From Aquimarina atlantica (GTDB lineage Bacteria > Bacteroidota > Bacteroidia > Flavobacteriales > Flavobacteriaceae): 64,000 bases of DNA. Position 1 is the first letter of the stretch. Every line of letters begins with the position of its first letter. The position numbers and the translations under genes are program-made. A model generated the notes under the pieces. The model was not told where the DNA came from. It made no database searches and saw only the letters and a program-made list of their open reading frames with translations. Shown in pieces: positions 1 to 8,220 of this stretch. Location of the stretch: assembly GCF_000626715.1 (NCBI RefSeq), contig NZ_AQRA01000002.1, positions 485,518 to 549,517 on the forward strand. The letters run 5' to 3'.

Positions 1-2343
1 ATATTTTCCCTGGTGTATCTCCCAGTCAACACCCAGATAGCCTGTAGTTTTATTAGAGCTTGATACTACATCTCCTCCACCTCTATATGTATGAGAAGCA
101 TTTAGTTCTGCAATTAATGCTCCCGTAATTTTATTTAAGTCATTTCTACTTGCTGCATATTCAATTAATGGCTCGTATTTCTTTTTCATAGCCTCCCAAT
201 CCAATCCATGCAGGTTTTTATCATAGAAAAAATCTCTTTCTAAACGCCATATATCTGTAAAGATTTGTCGCCATTCTTCTTTTGGGTTAACGGTCATTTC
301 CATTTTAGAAGTATCTATATGATCCTCTAGAGACTGATCTTTTGCGACTTCTATAATGCCCATTTTTTCTTCGCTAAACACCAAAATACTATTGTTATCA
401 AACGAAAGTTTATAATCATCTACATTTTCAAGAATTGTATTTTCTTCATCTTCTTCAAAATCATAATATTTTAAAACTGATTTTTCGTCTTTTGATCCTG
501 TTCTGGGGTGTTTCAAGAAAATGACTTTACCTTTGGCAGCACTTATTCCTCCTGTATTTCCTAGCTCTACAGGCAAAATAATCATTCTGGATTCTATATT
601 GTCAAAATCTATGCGTATTGGTTTTATCTTTTGATCTTCCTTTTCTTCTTCTTTCTTCTTGTCTTTGATATCCTCTTTTTTATTATCACCTTCATTTATG
701 GCAACTTTATCATTTTTTAATTCAATAGGATGTACTGCATCTTTTGTAAGCGGAATGATTCCTATTTTGGTAGCATTAGGGTATGCCCAGCTATTATCAT
801 AATCACTATATACCGGATCAAAGACTCTATTCGTAGTACAATAGATATACTTGTTATCGACAGAAAAAACAGGGCTGCCATCATCATAAAAAGCAGAAGT
901 GATCGTGTGTTTTTTCTTTTTATCTATATCATAAATAATGATATGTTGATTTCCATTTTCGTGAGAATTTGCATAGGTAATATATTTACTGTCATTTGAC
1001 CAACTCACAGAAAAACCAGATAATCCTCCTTGAAACAATTGTATTTCCTGATCTATTTTGGTAATCGTATTATTAGTAATATTTGCGAGTTTTATATGCA
1101 TTTCCTGATCTACAAAAATTAACTTTTTACTATCAGGAGACCAGAATAGTTGGTATCTAAATCCCGGACCTTGCTTTGAGATTTGTTTCTCTGAATCATT
1201 TTTAAGATCTCTCACCATTAATTCATATTCGCCTGTTTTATCACTCCAATATGCGATATATCTTCCATCTGGAGACCAACTGGGATAGCGTTCTGCAACA
1301 CCACTGGTACGTGTTAGGTTTTTAGTAATTCCATCTTTTTTAGGGACAGAAAAAATGTCTCCTCTGGCACCTACAATAATTCTGTTGCCATCTGGGGCAA
1401 TACCAACACTATGAATGTATTTTTCTGCTTTCTTTACCTGAGGTTTTAATCCGGTAAAATCACCTATTGCACTTATAGATATTTCTTTTGTTGTTTTTGT
1501 TGCTATATCTAAAAGATATAGTGTTCCCCCAGCTTCAAAAACAATTTCAGATTTTCCTATAGACGGGCGTTCAATATCAAATTCTTTAAAAAATGTAATT
1601 TGCTCATGTTGTTTTGACTGTAAGTTATATTTCCAGATATTAAACTTTTTTGAAGCGTCTTTATCCGAAAGATAATAGAGGTCATCATTATTCCACATGG
1701 GTAGTTCATCATTACTATCGTTATTAGTAATGTTTTCAGATGTTAATGTTTTCAGATTAAAAAGGTAGATATCAGACGCCATTCCTCCTCGATATCGTTT
1801 CCAGTTTCTGCTAAGTCTTGATTTATCTGTCATAGCAACTAGATCACCATTTACATGCAGATCTAATTCTTCGACTTTGTTTATCGGTATTCTTATTGGC
1901 AATCCACCATTAACAGATATTTTAAATGCTTTAGAAAAACGTTGTTTACCGCTTTCCATTCTAGAGGTGTAGATTAAAAATTTTCCGTCATTGGTCCATG
2001 CCTTAATGTTGTCAGACATTCCGTGAGTTGTAATTCGTTTAGGAATGCCTCCGGTTACCGGGATCGTATATATGTCATTATTACCATCATAATTAGCATT
2101 AAACGCAATGGTTTTTCCATCTGGAGAAAATTTTCCCATTGTTTCTCGACCGGGCTTAGTTGTTAATCGATGTGCAGTGCCTCCTCGCTTATTTACAATC
2201 CATAAATCATCTGCATAAGTAAAACAGATATGAGAATCGGAAACATCGGGATATTGAATCATTTTTGCAGGCAGCTGACCATAATTTATGTTTGGCAGCC
2301 AATACAATAAAAACAGTGTAATAATCTTTGTGAGATTTTTCAT
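1..2343 (-). CDS. Tricorn-type S41 peptidase with WD40-like/PD40 beta-propellers (partial, C-terminus outside window)
   Basis: I translated this by hand; it is open from an ATG at 2343 to the window edge (781 codons). It starts with a signal peptide (hydrophobic LFLLYWLP followed by NINYGQ), so it is exported. The body carries repeated propeller blades of the type SPDGKTIAF, SPDGRYIAYWS and SPDSKKLIFV, then a charged Lys/Glu linker around residues 550-565. The last visible part (WRQIFTDIWRLERDFFYD, then NKTTGYLGVDWE) matches the stretch before the PDZ domain of tricorn protease homologues. Full members are about 1080 residues, so the PDZ and catalytic S41 core should lie left of the window. 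The likely role is degradation of peptides in the periplasm. It is divergent from the DUF3078 gene. The family is secure; the substrate is unknown. Confidence 0.9.
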   Translation of the reverse strand, partial: MKNLTKIITLFLLYWLPNINYGQLPAKMIQYPDVSDSHICFTYADDLWIVNKRGGTAHRLTTKPGRETMGKFSPDGKTIAFNANYDGNNDIYTIPVTGGIPKRITTHGMSDNIKAWTNDGKFLIYTSRMESGKQRFSKAFKISVNGGLPIRIPINKVEELDLHVNGDLVAMTDKSRLSRNWKRYRGGMASDIYLFNLKTLTSENITNNDSNDELPMWNNDDLYYLSDKDASKKFNIWKYNLQSKQHEQITFFKEFDIERPSIGKSEIVFEAGGTLYLLDIATKTTKEISISAIGDFTGLKPQVKKAEKYIHSVGIAPDGNRIIVGARGDIFSVPKKDGITKNLTRTSGVAERYPSWSPDGRYIAYWSDKTGEYELMVRDLKNDSEKQISKQGPGFRYQLFWSPDSKKLIFVDQEMHIKLANITNNTITKIDQEIQLFQGGLSGFSVSWSNDSKYITYANSHENGNQHIIIYDIDKKKKHTITSAFYDDGSPVFSVDNKYIYCTTNRVFDPVYSDYDNSWAYPNATKIGIIPLTKDAVHPIELKNDKVAINEGDNKKEDIKDKKKEEEKEDQKIKPIRIDFDNIESRMIILPVELGNTGGISAAKGKVIFLKHPRTGSKDEKSVLKYYDFEEDEENTILENVDDYKLSFDNNSILVFSEEKMGIIEVAKDQSLEDHIDTSKMEMTVNPKEEWRQIFTDIWRLERDFFYDKNLHGLDWEAMKKKYEPLIEYAASRNDLNKITGALIAELNASHTYRGGGDVVSSSNKTTGYLGVDWEIHQGKY

Positions 2344-2716
2344 GACATAAAAGTTTTTTGATTGATATATGTTGTTTTTACTATGACCTATGAGTATTTA
2401 ATATGTTACATCAAATGATCTAATTATTTACTTGATTTATTCATGTGTCATGATATCAAAAGTATTCTAAATGACTTTTCTTTTTATGCGATTTTGACAC
2501 ATTAACCTACTGTTAACGTTAATATAGTATGTAATTATCAAATAATAAGGGTTTAACTAGTCTATGTTAATAGATCAGTAAATACAAATTAAAACCGGTA
2601 TAACGCTAATGAAGAAGTAATCTTCTACAAGTTGTTTTTTGATAGAAATATCATTGGTTTGAAAAAACTAAAAGCATACCGTATCTTTGTATTCTACCCT
2701 TGCAACAAAGGATCAA
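2344..2716. other. Divergent intergenic region
   Basis: This gap of 373 bases separates the divergent tricorn-type and DUF3078 genes. It is AT-rich. It holds a good promoter for the right-hand gene (2658-2689). For the left-hand gene there is only a possible -7 word on the minus strand (TACTTTTG at 2457-2464) with no -33 partner at the right distance. I see no gene or RNA in it. Confidence 0.6.
2658..2689 (+). promoter_or_regulatory. Bacteroidota-type promoter of the DUF3078 gene
   Basis: TTTG at 2658-2661 is followed after 20 bases by TATCTTTG at 2682-2689, matching the -33 TTG / -7 TAnnTTTG consensus of this phylum. Transcription would begin near 2696. That is downstream of the first in-frame ATG (2687), which supports translation from the ATG at 2717. 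Confidence 0.7.
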
Positions 2717-3742
2717 ATGAGTAGATTTTTTTTAGCTATTTTTCTGCTTTTGTTAGTAACAAAAATTTCTGGGCAGGATAAAGAAAAAACAAAACAACTG
2801 GATTCTATTCAGGTAAACTTAAAGAGATCGCTGGATAGTATTTTAAAACATACCACAACAGAGCTAAATATTATTGTTTTAAAGCAAAAGTTAAAAGAGC
2901 TTACTCCAAAAAAAAATAAAGAAGAACATATCGGATGGAAAGACATCGCCAGTTATTCTATGCTCTTTAATCAATCTGCGTTTAACTATGACTGGCAAGG
3001 TGGGGGAACATCTAATATTGCAGGAAATGTTACATTAAACTATGAATTTAACTATAAAAAAAATAGTTTAACCTGGGATAATAAAATTATTGCGGATTAT
3101 GGGCTTACTTTTTTAAAAGATGAGAATTTTCCCCGTAAGACAAGTGATAGAATTGAGTTTAATTCTAGACTAGGGCAAAAAATAGGTAAGAGTTTCTGGA
3201 ATTATTCTTTGTTTACCAACTTCAGGTCTCAGTTTGATAAAGGATATCGATTTACCAAAGATCCTGATACAGAAGAAACTATTCGTACAGAAGAAACTCA
3301 TTTCTTTTCCCCTGCATTTGTACAGATTGGTCCTGGATTACTATGGAAAAAAAGTAATAATCTGCACGTAAATATAGCTCCGGTCACATCTCGTATGATA
3401 TTTGTAGATAAAGAGTTTACCAATGTACCAGATTATAAAGATGGAGATTACTTTGGAGTAGATACAGGCGAAAGTTCTCGTTTTGAGTTTGGTGGATCAT
3501 TAGCTGCCTATGCCAAATATACTTTAGCAAAAAACATTACATTAGAACAAATTTTAAACCTATACTCTAACTACATCGAGGATCCAGAAAACATAGATAT
3601 TGATTATACATTAAATATTAACTTGCAGGTCAACAAGTACATAACCGGTAGTTTTGCATTCCAATCTATTTATGATGATAATGCTACCAGTGGATTTCAG
3701 ATACGAGAAGTAATTGGGTTAGGGCTTAAACACAAGTTTTAA
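2717..3742 (+). CDS. DUF3078 domain-containing exported protein (probable outer-membrane beta-barrel)
   Basis: The protein has 341 residues. Its signal peptide (MSRFFLAIFLLLLVTKISGQ) is followed by a Lys-rich linker and then a DUF3078 region beginning with IGWKDIASYSML and NYDWQGGGTSNIAG. The rest alternates polar and aromatic residues like outer-membrane beta strands and ends in KHKF, a terminal Phe typical of barrels. I chose the ATG at 2717, not the one at 2687, because it is preceded by AAAGGA at 5 bases, begins directly with the signal peptide, and the promoter overlaps the earlier ATG. DUF3078 proteins are widespread in Bacteroidota and have no firm function. The stop lies 2 bases from the stop of the convergent hflX gene. 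Confidence 0.85.
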   Translation: MSRFFLAIFLLLLVTKISGQDKEKTKQLDSIQVNLKRSLDSILKHTTTELNIIVLKQKLKELTPKKNKEEHIGWKDIASYSMLFNQSAFNYDWQGGGTSNIAGNVTLNYEFNYKKNSLTWDNKIIADYGLTFLKDENFPRKTSDRIEFNSRLGQKIGKSFWNYSLFTNFRSQFDKGYRFTKDPDTEETIRTEETHFFSPAFVQIGPGLLWKKSNNLHVNIAPVTSRMIFVDKEFTNVPDYKDGDYFGVDTGESSRFEFGGSLAAYAKYTLAKNITLEQILNLYSNYIEDPENIDIDYTLNINLQVNKYITGSFAFQSIYDDNATSGFQIREVIGLGLKHKF

Positions 3743-3744
3743 GC

Positions 3745-4953
3745 CTATTCTTCAACAATCTCGGGATATAAAAAGTTATTATAAGGAAAACGGGTTACAT
3801 GTATATTTCGTGTTTCTTTATATACTCGTTTTCTGAAATCATCAATATTCTCTTTCTTGATAGCAGAAATAAATAAGGCATTATCTCCTATTCTACTCAT
3901 CCAGGTTTGTTTCCATTCTTCTAGAGTATAATGAGCTTTGGTTTTCTCTGTTGTTAAATCATCCTCATCTATTGTTTCGTGTTGATAAGCATCAATTTTA
4001 TTAAAAACCATAATAGTTGGCTTATCTGTGCAATCTATTTCTTTCAGAATTCTATTTACAGACTCTATATGATCTTCGAACTGTGGATGAGAAATATCTA
4101 CGACATGTAATAATAAATCGGCTTCTCTTACTTCGTCTAATGTGCTTTTAAAACTCTCTACAAGTTGAGTAGGTAGTTTTCTAATAAAACCTACGGTGTC
4201 ACTAAGTAAAAATGGAAGGTTACCAATAACTACTTTTCTTACTGTAGTATCCAGAGTAGCAAAAAGTTTATTTTCTGCAAAAACCTCACTTTTGGCTATT
4301 ACATTCATCAATGTAGATTTACCTACATTGGTATATCCTACTAAGGCTACTCTAACTAGTTTTCCACGATTACCGCGCTGTGTTGCCATTTGCTTATCAA
4401 TGGTAAGCAATTTCTTTTTAAGCAAAGAAATTCGGTCTCTAACAATACGACGGTCTGTCTCGATCTCTGTTTCTCCCGGACCTCTCATCCCAATACCCCC
4501 ACGCTGTCTTTCTAAGTGAGTCCACAATCCTGTTAATCTAGGTAATAAATACTGATATTGTGCTAATTCTACCTGGGTACGGGCATAGCTGGTTTGAGCA
4601 CGTTGGGCAAAAATATCAAGGATCAAATTCGTTCGATCTATAATTTTAGCTTTAAGGATACGCTCTATGTTACGTAGTTGCCCTGGTGATAATTCATCAT
4701 CAAAAATGACAGTACCTATATCATGTTGTTCTACATAAATTCGCACATCCTCCATTTTCCCAGATCCTATAAACGTTTTAGAATTAGGCATATCCATCTT
4801 TTGGGTAAATCGTTTTACCACCTCGCCTCCAGCTGTATACGTAAGAAATTCTAACTCATCCAAAAACTCTTCAAGCTTCTCTTCATCCTGATTTTTGGTT
4901 ATGATTCCTATCAAAACCGTTTTCTCGTATGCTATTTTTTCTCTTTCTAACAT
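3745..4953 (-). CDS. hflX: GTPase HflX
   Basis: The protein has 402 residues, a normal length. The N-terminal HflX domain (about 1-185) includes the TFIGSGKMEDV motif and the glycine-rich RQRGGIGMRGPGETEIE segment. The G domain (about 200-375) carries the P-loop GYTNVGKST, DTVGF (G3) and NKID (G4). HflX binds the large ribosomal subunit and splits or rescues stalled ribosomes under stress; this is family knowledge. It is convergent with the DUF3078 gene with only two bases between the stops, so read-through antisense is likely. A candidate promoter lies at 5010-5042. Confidence 0.96.
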   Translation of the reverse strand: MLEREKIAYEKTVLIGIITKNQDEEKLEEFLDELEFLTYTAGGEVVKRFTQKMDMPNSKTFIGSGKMEDVRIYVEQHDIGTVIFDDELSPGQLRNIERILKAKIIDRTNLILDIFAQRAQTSYARTQVELAQYQYLLPRLTGLWTHLERQRGGIGMRGPGETEIETDRRIVRDRISLLKKKLLTIDKQMATQRGNRGKLVRVALVGYTNVGKSTLMNVIAKSEVFAENKLFATLDTTVRKVVIGNLPFLLSDTVGFIRKLPTQLVESFKSTLDEVREADLLLHVVDISHPQFEDHIESVNRILKEIDCTDKPTIMVFNKIDAYQHETIDEDDLTTEKTKAHYTLEEWKQTWMSRIGDNALFISAIKKENIDDFRKRVYKETRNIHVTRFPYNNFLYPEIVEE

Positions 4954-5009
4954 TAGCTACCTAATCTTCTATATCTTAATTTATTATATTGTGCTTTTAA
5001 ACAAGTGTA

Positions 5010-5042
5010 CAAAAGTACAACATTTATACACTCGGGAACCAA
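5010..5042 (-). promoter_or_regulatory. Candidate hflX promoter
   Basis: Read on the minus strand, TTG (5042-5040) is followed after 22 bases by TACTTTTG (5017-5010). This fits TTG / TAnnTTTG, with a spacer slightly longer than usual, and would give a leader of about 50 bases before the hflX ATG at 4953. Confidence 0.45.
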
Positions 5043-5076
5043 CATTATAGCTGGTTTCTTATAAAAATTAAATGCG

Positions 5077-6045
5077 ATGGCCAATAAATTTTATTTCAGC
5101 AAAAAAAACACAAATCACTTTACCATAGCATTTTATAACCTAGAGAATTTATTCGACACCAAAGATGATCCTAAAACCTTAGACAATGATTTCTTGCCTG
5201 ATTCTGAAAAAAAATGGAATCGAAAACGGTATGAAAAAAAAATATTCAAACTTGGTACTGCTATCTCAAATATTGGATTTTCAAAAACAAGAAAAGCTCC
5301 TGTTTTGGTTGGTGTTGCAGAAGTAGAAAATAAAACAGTTCTCAACGATCTTATTAACTCTAAGCATTTAAAACAAAAAGAATATGGTCTTGTGCATTAT
5401 GATTCTCCTGATGAACGAGGTATTGATGTAGGGTTACTATATCAAAAACAATATTTTGAAGTAAAAAATTCTAAAACTATTACTGTTTTGGTGAATAATG
5501 AAATAGGAGAACGAGATTATACTCGCGATATTCTATGGGTGACCGGTGCTTTAAATCAAGAAGAAATCCACATCTTAATAAATCATTGGCCGTCGCGAAG
5601 AGATGGTGCAGAAAGTACGGCTTATAAACGTATTGCTGCAGCAGAAAAAAACCGTGAGATTATTAACCAGATTACTGATCAAAACTCTAATGCGAAAATT
5701 ATCATTATGGGAGATTTTAATGACGACCCTTCTAGCGAAAGCATAAAAAATTTGGTGCAGCAAGATCTTTTTAATCCAATGGAACGCCTCCTTACCAGAT
5801 ACAGAGGTAGTACCAACTACAGAAGCCAATGGAATCTGTTTGACCAAATAATATTTAGCCACAATTTTCATCAATATGCAAAAGGAAAGCACAGTTTTTC
5901 TAACGCTGCCATCTTTGATGATGACTTCTTAAAGATTCACAAAGGTCGCTACAAGGGTACTCCTTTTAGAACGTATGCAGGTGGAAAATATAAAGGAGGA
6001 TACAGTGATCATTTTCCTGTATCGGTACGATTAAAGCTAAACTAA
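5077..6045 (+). CDS. Endonuclease/exonuclease/phosphatase (EEP) family protein, no signal peptide
   Basis: This 322-residue protein consists of a single EEP (DNase I-like) domain. Visible catalytic motifs in order are NLENLFD, the metal-binding Glu in GVAEVEN, HYDSPDERGIDVGLLY, the His in NHWPSRR, GDFNDDP (Asp/Asn) and the terminal YSDHFPV (Asp-His pair). It should hydrolyse phosphodiester or phosphomonoester bonds with a divalent metal; the substrate cannot be read from sequence. It is clearly paralogous to the protein at 19081-20136 (same NHWPSRR, DQWSLFDQI-like and YSDHFPV blocks) but lacks that protein's signal peptide, so it may act in the cytoplasm. It ends in a terminator shared with the convergent lipoprotein gene. 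Confidence 0.88.
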   Translation: MANKFYFSKKNTNHFTIAFYNLENLFDTKDDPKTLDNDFLPDSEKKWNRKRYEKKIFKLGTAISNIGFSKTRKAPVLVGVAEVENKTVLNDLINSKHLKQKEYGLVHYDSPDERGIDVGLLYQKQYFEVKNSKTITVLVNNEIGERDYTRDILWVTGALNQEEIHILINHWPSRRDGAESTAYKRIAAAEKNREIINQITDQNSNAKIIIMGDFNDDPSSESIKNLVQQDLFNPMERLLTRYRGSTNYRSQWNLFDQIIFSHNFHQYAKGKHSFSNAAIFDDDFLKIHKGRYKGTPFRTYAGGKYKGGYSDHFPVSVRLKLN

Positions 6046-6046
6046 A

Positions 6047-6078
6047 AGACAGAAAAACAATATTATTTTTCTGCCTTT
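6047..6078. terminator. Bidirectional terminator between convergent genes
   Basis: The stem CAGAAAAA (6050-6057) pairs with TTTTTCTG (6066-6073) and is followed by CCTTTT on the plus strand and by an equivalent run on the minus strand. It lies just after the stop at 6045 and before the stop at 6108. Confidence 0.65.
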
Positions 6079-6107
6079 TAATGACAACTTATCTATTTGC
6101 TAATAGA

Positions 6108-6857
6108 CTAAAAATCGTATCTCCCATTTTTGTTCGTAGTTTCATGGTCATCAGTATGGAAACTATCCCAAAGATTACTTGCACTACTGTCTAACCATAA
6201 ATTGGGCTTTGAATTCAATCTTGTATAATCCTCATCCCCAGTAGAGACTATATCAATCTCTTTTAAGAACCAACCATCTGTTCCTTTTAATCTAATTAAA
6301 GCTGCATTAATCTCTATCCACTTAATATCATATGGTAGATTCAATCCTAGATAATAGTAATCAAAAGCACCTTCTTCTCTATCATTTCCTGGGTTGTCCA
6401 ATTTCATATTATGTTTAACTATTTCTCCAGCATCGGTAAGAAAACCAACATCAAGCCTTACGGATCCATTAGTACCACAATGATTTGAGCCAGTATCTTG
6501 ATATTTACCCGTTACAGTAACCACTCTGTAATACCATGGTTTAGTGGGACCAGAAAAAACTGACCCTTTGTTTTCATTATTATTTTTACTATGATATTTT
6601 GCAATAGCTTCATCAAATTTGGCTAATGCTTCTGATTTACTCGTTTCAGCACTAAAACTCATATGAATTATTGGTTGTATTGCTTCTGATTGATCATCTG
6701 TTATAATAACATTACTGTTCCCTGTCGTACTCATAAAACCTTCTTTCTCATTAGCATTTACAACTTCGGCATCTACTGTAGATTTTTCGCAAGAAGCGGT
6801 CATCAAAATACACACTGCTACAAACATGTATTTTTTAAATTTTAGTACTGTTTTCAT
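6108..6857 (-). CDS. Lipoprotein with PLAT/LH2-like domain, copy 1 of a tandem pair
   Basis: The protein has 249 residues. The lipobox LMTASC gives a lipidated Cys at about residue 23. A conserved segment around residues 38-90 (EGFMSTTGNS, DDQS, AIQPI.HMSF, LAKFDEAIAKY) is shared with the neighbour at 7211-7948. The C-terminal half resembles a PLAT/LH2 beta-sandwich: Y-x-V-x-T-G at the start, GSVRLDVGF, LDNPGNDREEGAFD, and DGWFLKEIDIV near the end, the usual PLAT signature of Trp-Phe-Leu. PLAT domains bind lipids or proteins; here I infer a surface or periplasmic binding role. A -7 word (TACATTTG, minus strand, 6910-6903) lies 46 bases before the start. The domain assignment is by eye. Confidence 0.7.
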   Translation of the reverse strand: MKTVLKFKKYMFVAVCILMTASCEKSTVDAEVVNANEKEGFMSTTGNSNVIITDDQSEAIQPIIHMSFSAETSKSEALAKFDEAIAKYHSKNNNENKGSVFSGPTKPWYYRVVTVTGKYQDTGSNHCGTNGSVRLDVGFLTDAGEIVKHNMKLDNPGNDREEGAFDYYYLGLNLPYDIKWIEINAALIRLKGTDGWFLKEIDIVSTGDEDYTRLNSKPNLWLDSSASNLWDSFHTDDHETTNKNGRYDF

Positions 6858-7210
6858 TTTGCTTTTAAAAGTTTAGTTATAAAATATTTATCTATTATGC
6901 AGCAAATGTAAACTCAAGTACCTTATATAATAACTCGTAGTTGATGGTCCGTAATTTTGAATTGATCAAAAATAAATTTCAATTGATAGTTTGTAATCTT
7001 TACCTGCTCATTTACGGAAAAATCATGAGGTCTAAGCGATACTTTATGACTAAGGAAACTAGAATATTTTTAAATAAAACACTGTTTAATAGACAATTAC
7101 ACAAGATGTGTATTTGCTATTTAACTCATCGATAGTTTTCTTTTGGTTAGATTTTGTATAATAAAAATCCCCGAGGCAAAGTAGAGTCATCGAGGATTTC
7201 TATGAATTAA
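6858..7210. other. Intergenic region between tandem PLAT-like lipoprotein genes
   Basis: This 353-base gap separates two paralogous genes on the minus strand. It contains the terminator of the upstream paralogue (7165-7199) and a possible -7 element (6903-6910) for the downstream one. An open frame on the plus strand at 6941-7135 has no recognisable features and I do not call it. The separate terminator and promoter suggest that the two lipoproteins are transcribed independently. Confidence 0.5.
7165..7199 (-). terminator. Terminator of the second PLAT-like lipoprotein gene
   Basis: AAATCCCCGA (7165-7174) pairs with TCGAGGATTT (7190-7199) with one G-U pair. On the minus strand the hairpin is followed by TTTTTATT. 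It begins 12 bases after the stop of the gene at 7211-7948. Confidence 0.75.
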
Positions 7211-7948
7211 CTAAAGATAATATCTCCCTGTTTTCACTGTAGTGTCAGAATCGTTAGTATGAAAAAGATCCCATCCATTATTTGTGTTATTATCTAACCA
7301 GATTTCAGGTTTTGAACTCAAACTTGTATAATCGTTTTTATCGGCTACTACTGTTAGTCTTTTTAAAAACCAACCATCCTTACCTTTTAACTTAATTCCG
7401 GCTGATGCGATCTCTATCCAATTAACTGTATTTCCATTTTTTTTGGGGTTTAAGCTTAAGTAATAAACATCCCAACCTCCTTCTCTATCATCACCTGGAT
7501 TATTTAGCACTATATCATTTTGATAGATAAACCCTAAATTGGTACGAAAATCTATAGAAATTCTTACCGACCCATCTGTACCACAATAATTTGAGCCAGA
7601 ATCTTCATACGTACCTGTTTTCGTATATACTCTATAATACCAGGGTGGTGTACCAGGCCAATCTAATAAATCTAATTTTGAGTTATTATTAAAGTATTTG
7701 GCAATTGCTTTATCAAATTTTGCAAGTCCCTCTTCTTCACTTACTTCTGGTCCAAAATGCATATGCAATATTGGCTGAATTTCTTTTGATTGATCATCTG
7801 CTACAGTAGTATCACTATTTCCTGTAGTACTCATAAAACCTTCTTGCCCTTTTATGTTTAATATCTCGGTATCTGTTTCTGTTTTTTCGCACGATACGAT
7901 CCCAAGTATACATAATGCTAATACTACATTTTTCTTAAAATTTTTCAT
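7211..7948 (-). CDS. Lipoprotein with PLAT/LH2-like domain, copy 2 of a tandem pair
   Basis: The protein has 245 residues and is a paralogue of 6108-6857 over its full length. The lipobox is LGIVSC (Cys about residue 20). The shared blocks are EGFMSTTGNSD, DDQS, EIQPI.HMHF, LAKFDKAIAKY, the Tyr-Arg-Val start of the PLAT-like part, GSVRISIDF, LNNPGDDREGGWD and DGWFLKRLTVV. The C-terminal stretch SLSSKPEIWLDN..NNGWDLFHTND is also conserved between the two copies. The tandem arrangement points to a local duplication followed by considerable divergence. Its function is unknown beyond likely outer-membrane anchoring and ligand binding. Confidence 0.7.
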   Translation of the reverse strand: MKNFKKNVVLALCILGIVSCEKTETDTEILNIKGQEGFMSTTGNSDTTVADDQSKEIQPILHMHFGPEVSEEEGLAKFDKAIAKYFNNNSKLDLLDWPGTPPWYYRVYTKTGTYEDSGSNYCGTDGSVRISIDFRTNLGFIYQNDIVLNNPGDDREGGWDVYYLSLNPKKNGNTVNWIEIASAGIKLKGKDGWFLKRLTVVADKNDYTSLSSKPEIWLDNNTNNGWDLFHTNDSDTTVKTGRYYL

Positions 7949-8220
7949 TGTTGTTTTAGATTTTAAAATTAATTCCTAAATGTATGTACTGAAGTATTGT
8001 TTTATGATAATGAATATATAGAACACCCTTTGGGATTTATGGATCATGCGTTTCTTTTGATAATGCTACAACACTCTATAAATCCACTAGAGATATAAAG
8101 AGTTTCAAAGCCATGAAATTAAATTTCTTAACCTTTTTTTTAACATCGCTACACAGTAATAATCATTCTAATCCCCTAACTTGCATTACGCAAAAAAATC
8201 ACACAAATAAACTAATAGTC

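Noticed and set aside
730..999. Plus-strand open frame of 89 codons at the left end
   Set aside because: It is antisense to the tricorn-type protease, whose propeller repeats are clear on the minus strand.
6941..7135. Plus-strand open frame of 64 codons between the PLAT-like lipoprotein genes
   Set aside because: It has no signal peptide, no family pattern and no ribosome binding site, and it lies across a terminator-bearing gap in AT-rich DNA.
8113..8220. Longer N-terminus of the surface nuclease
   Set aside because: The first 36 codons precede a normal signal peptide and would block export; the ATG at 8221 is preferred.
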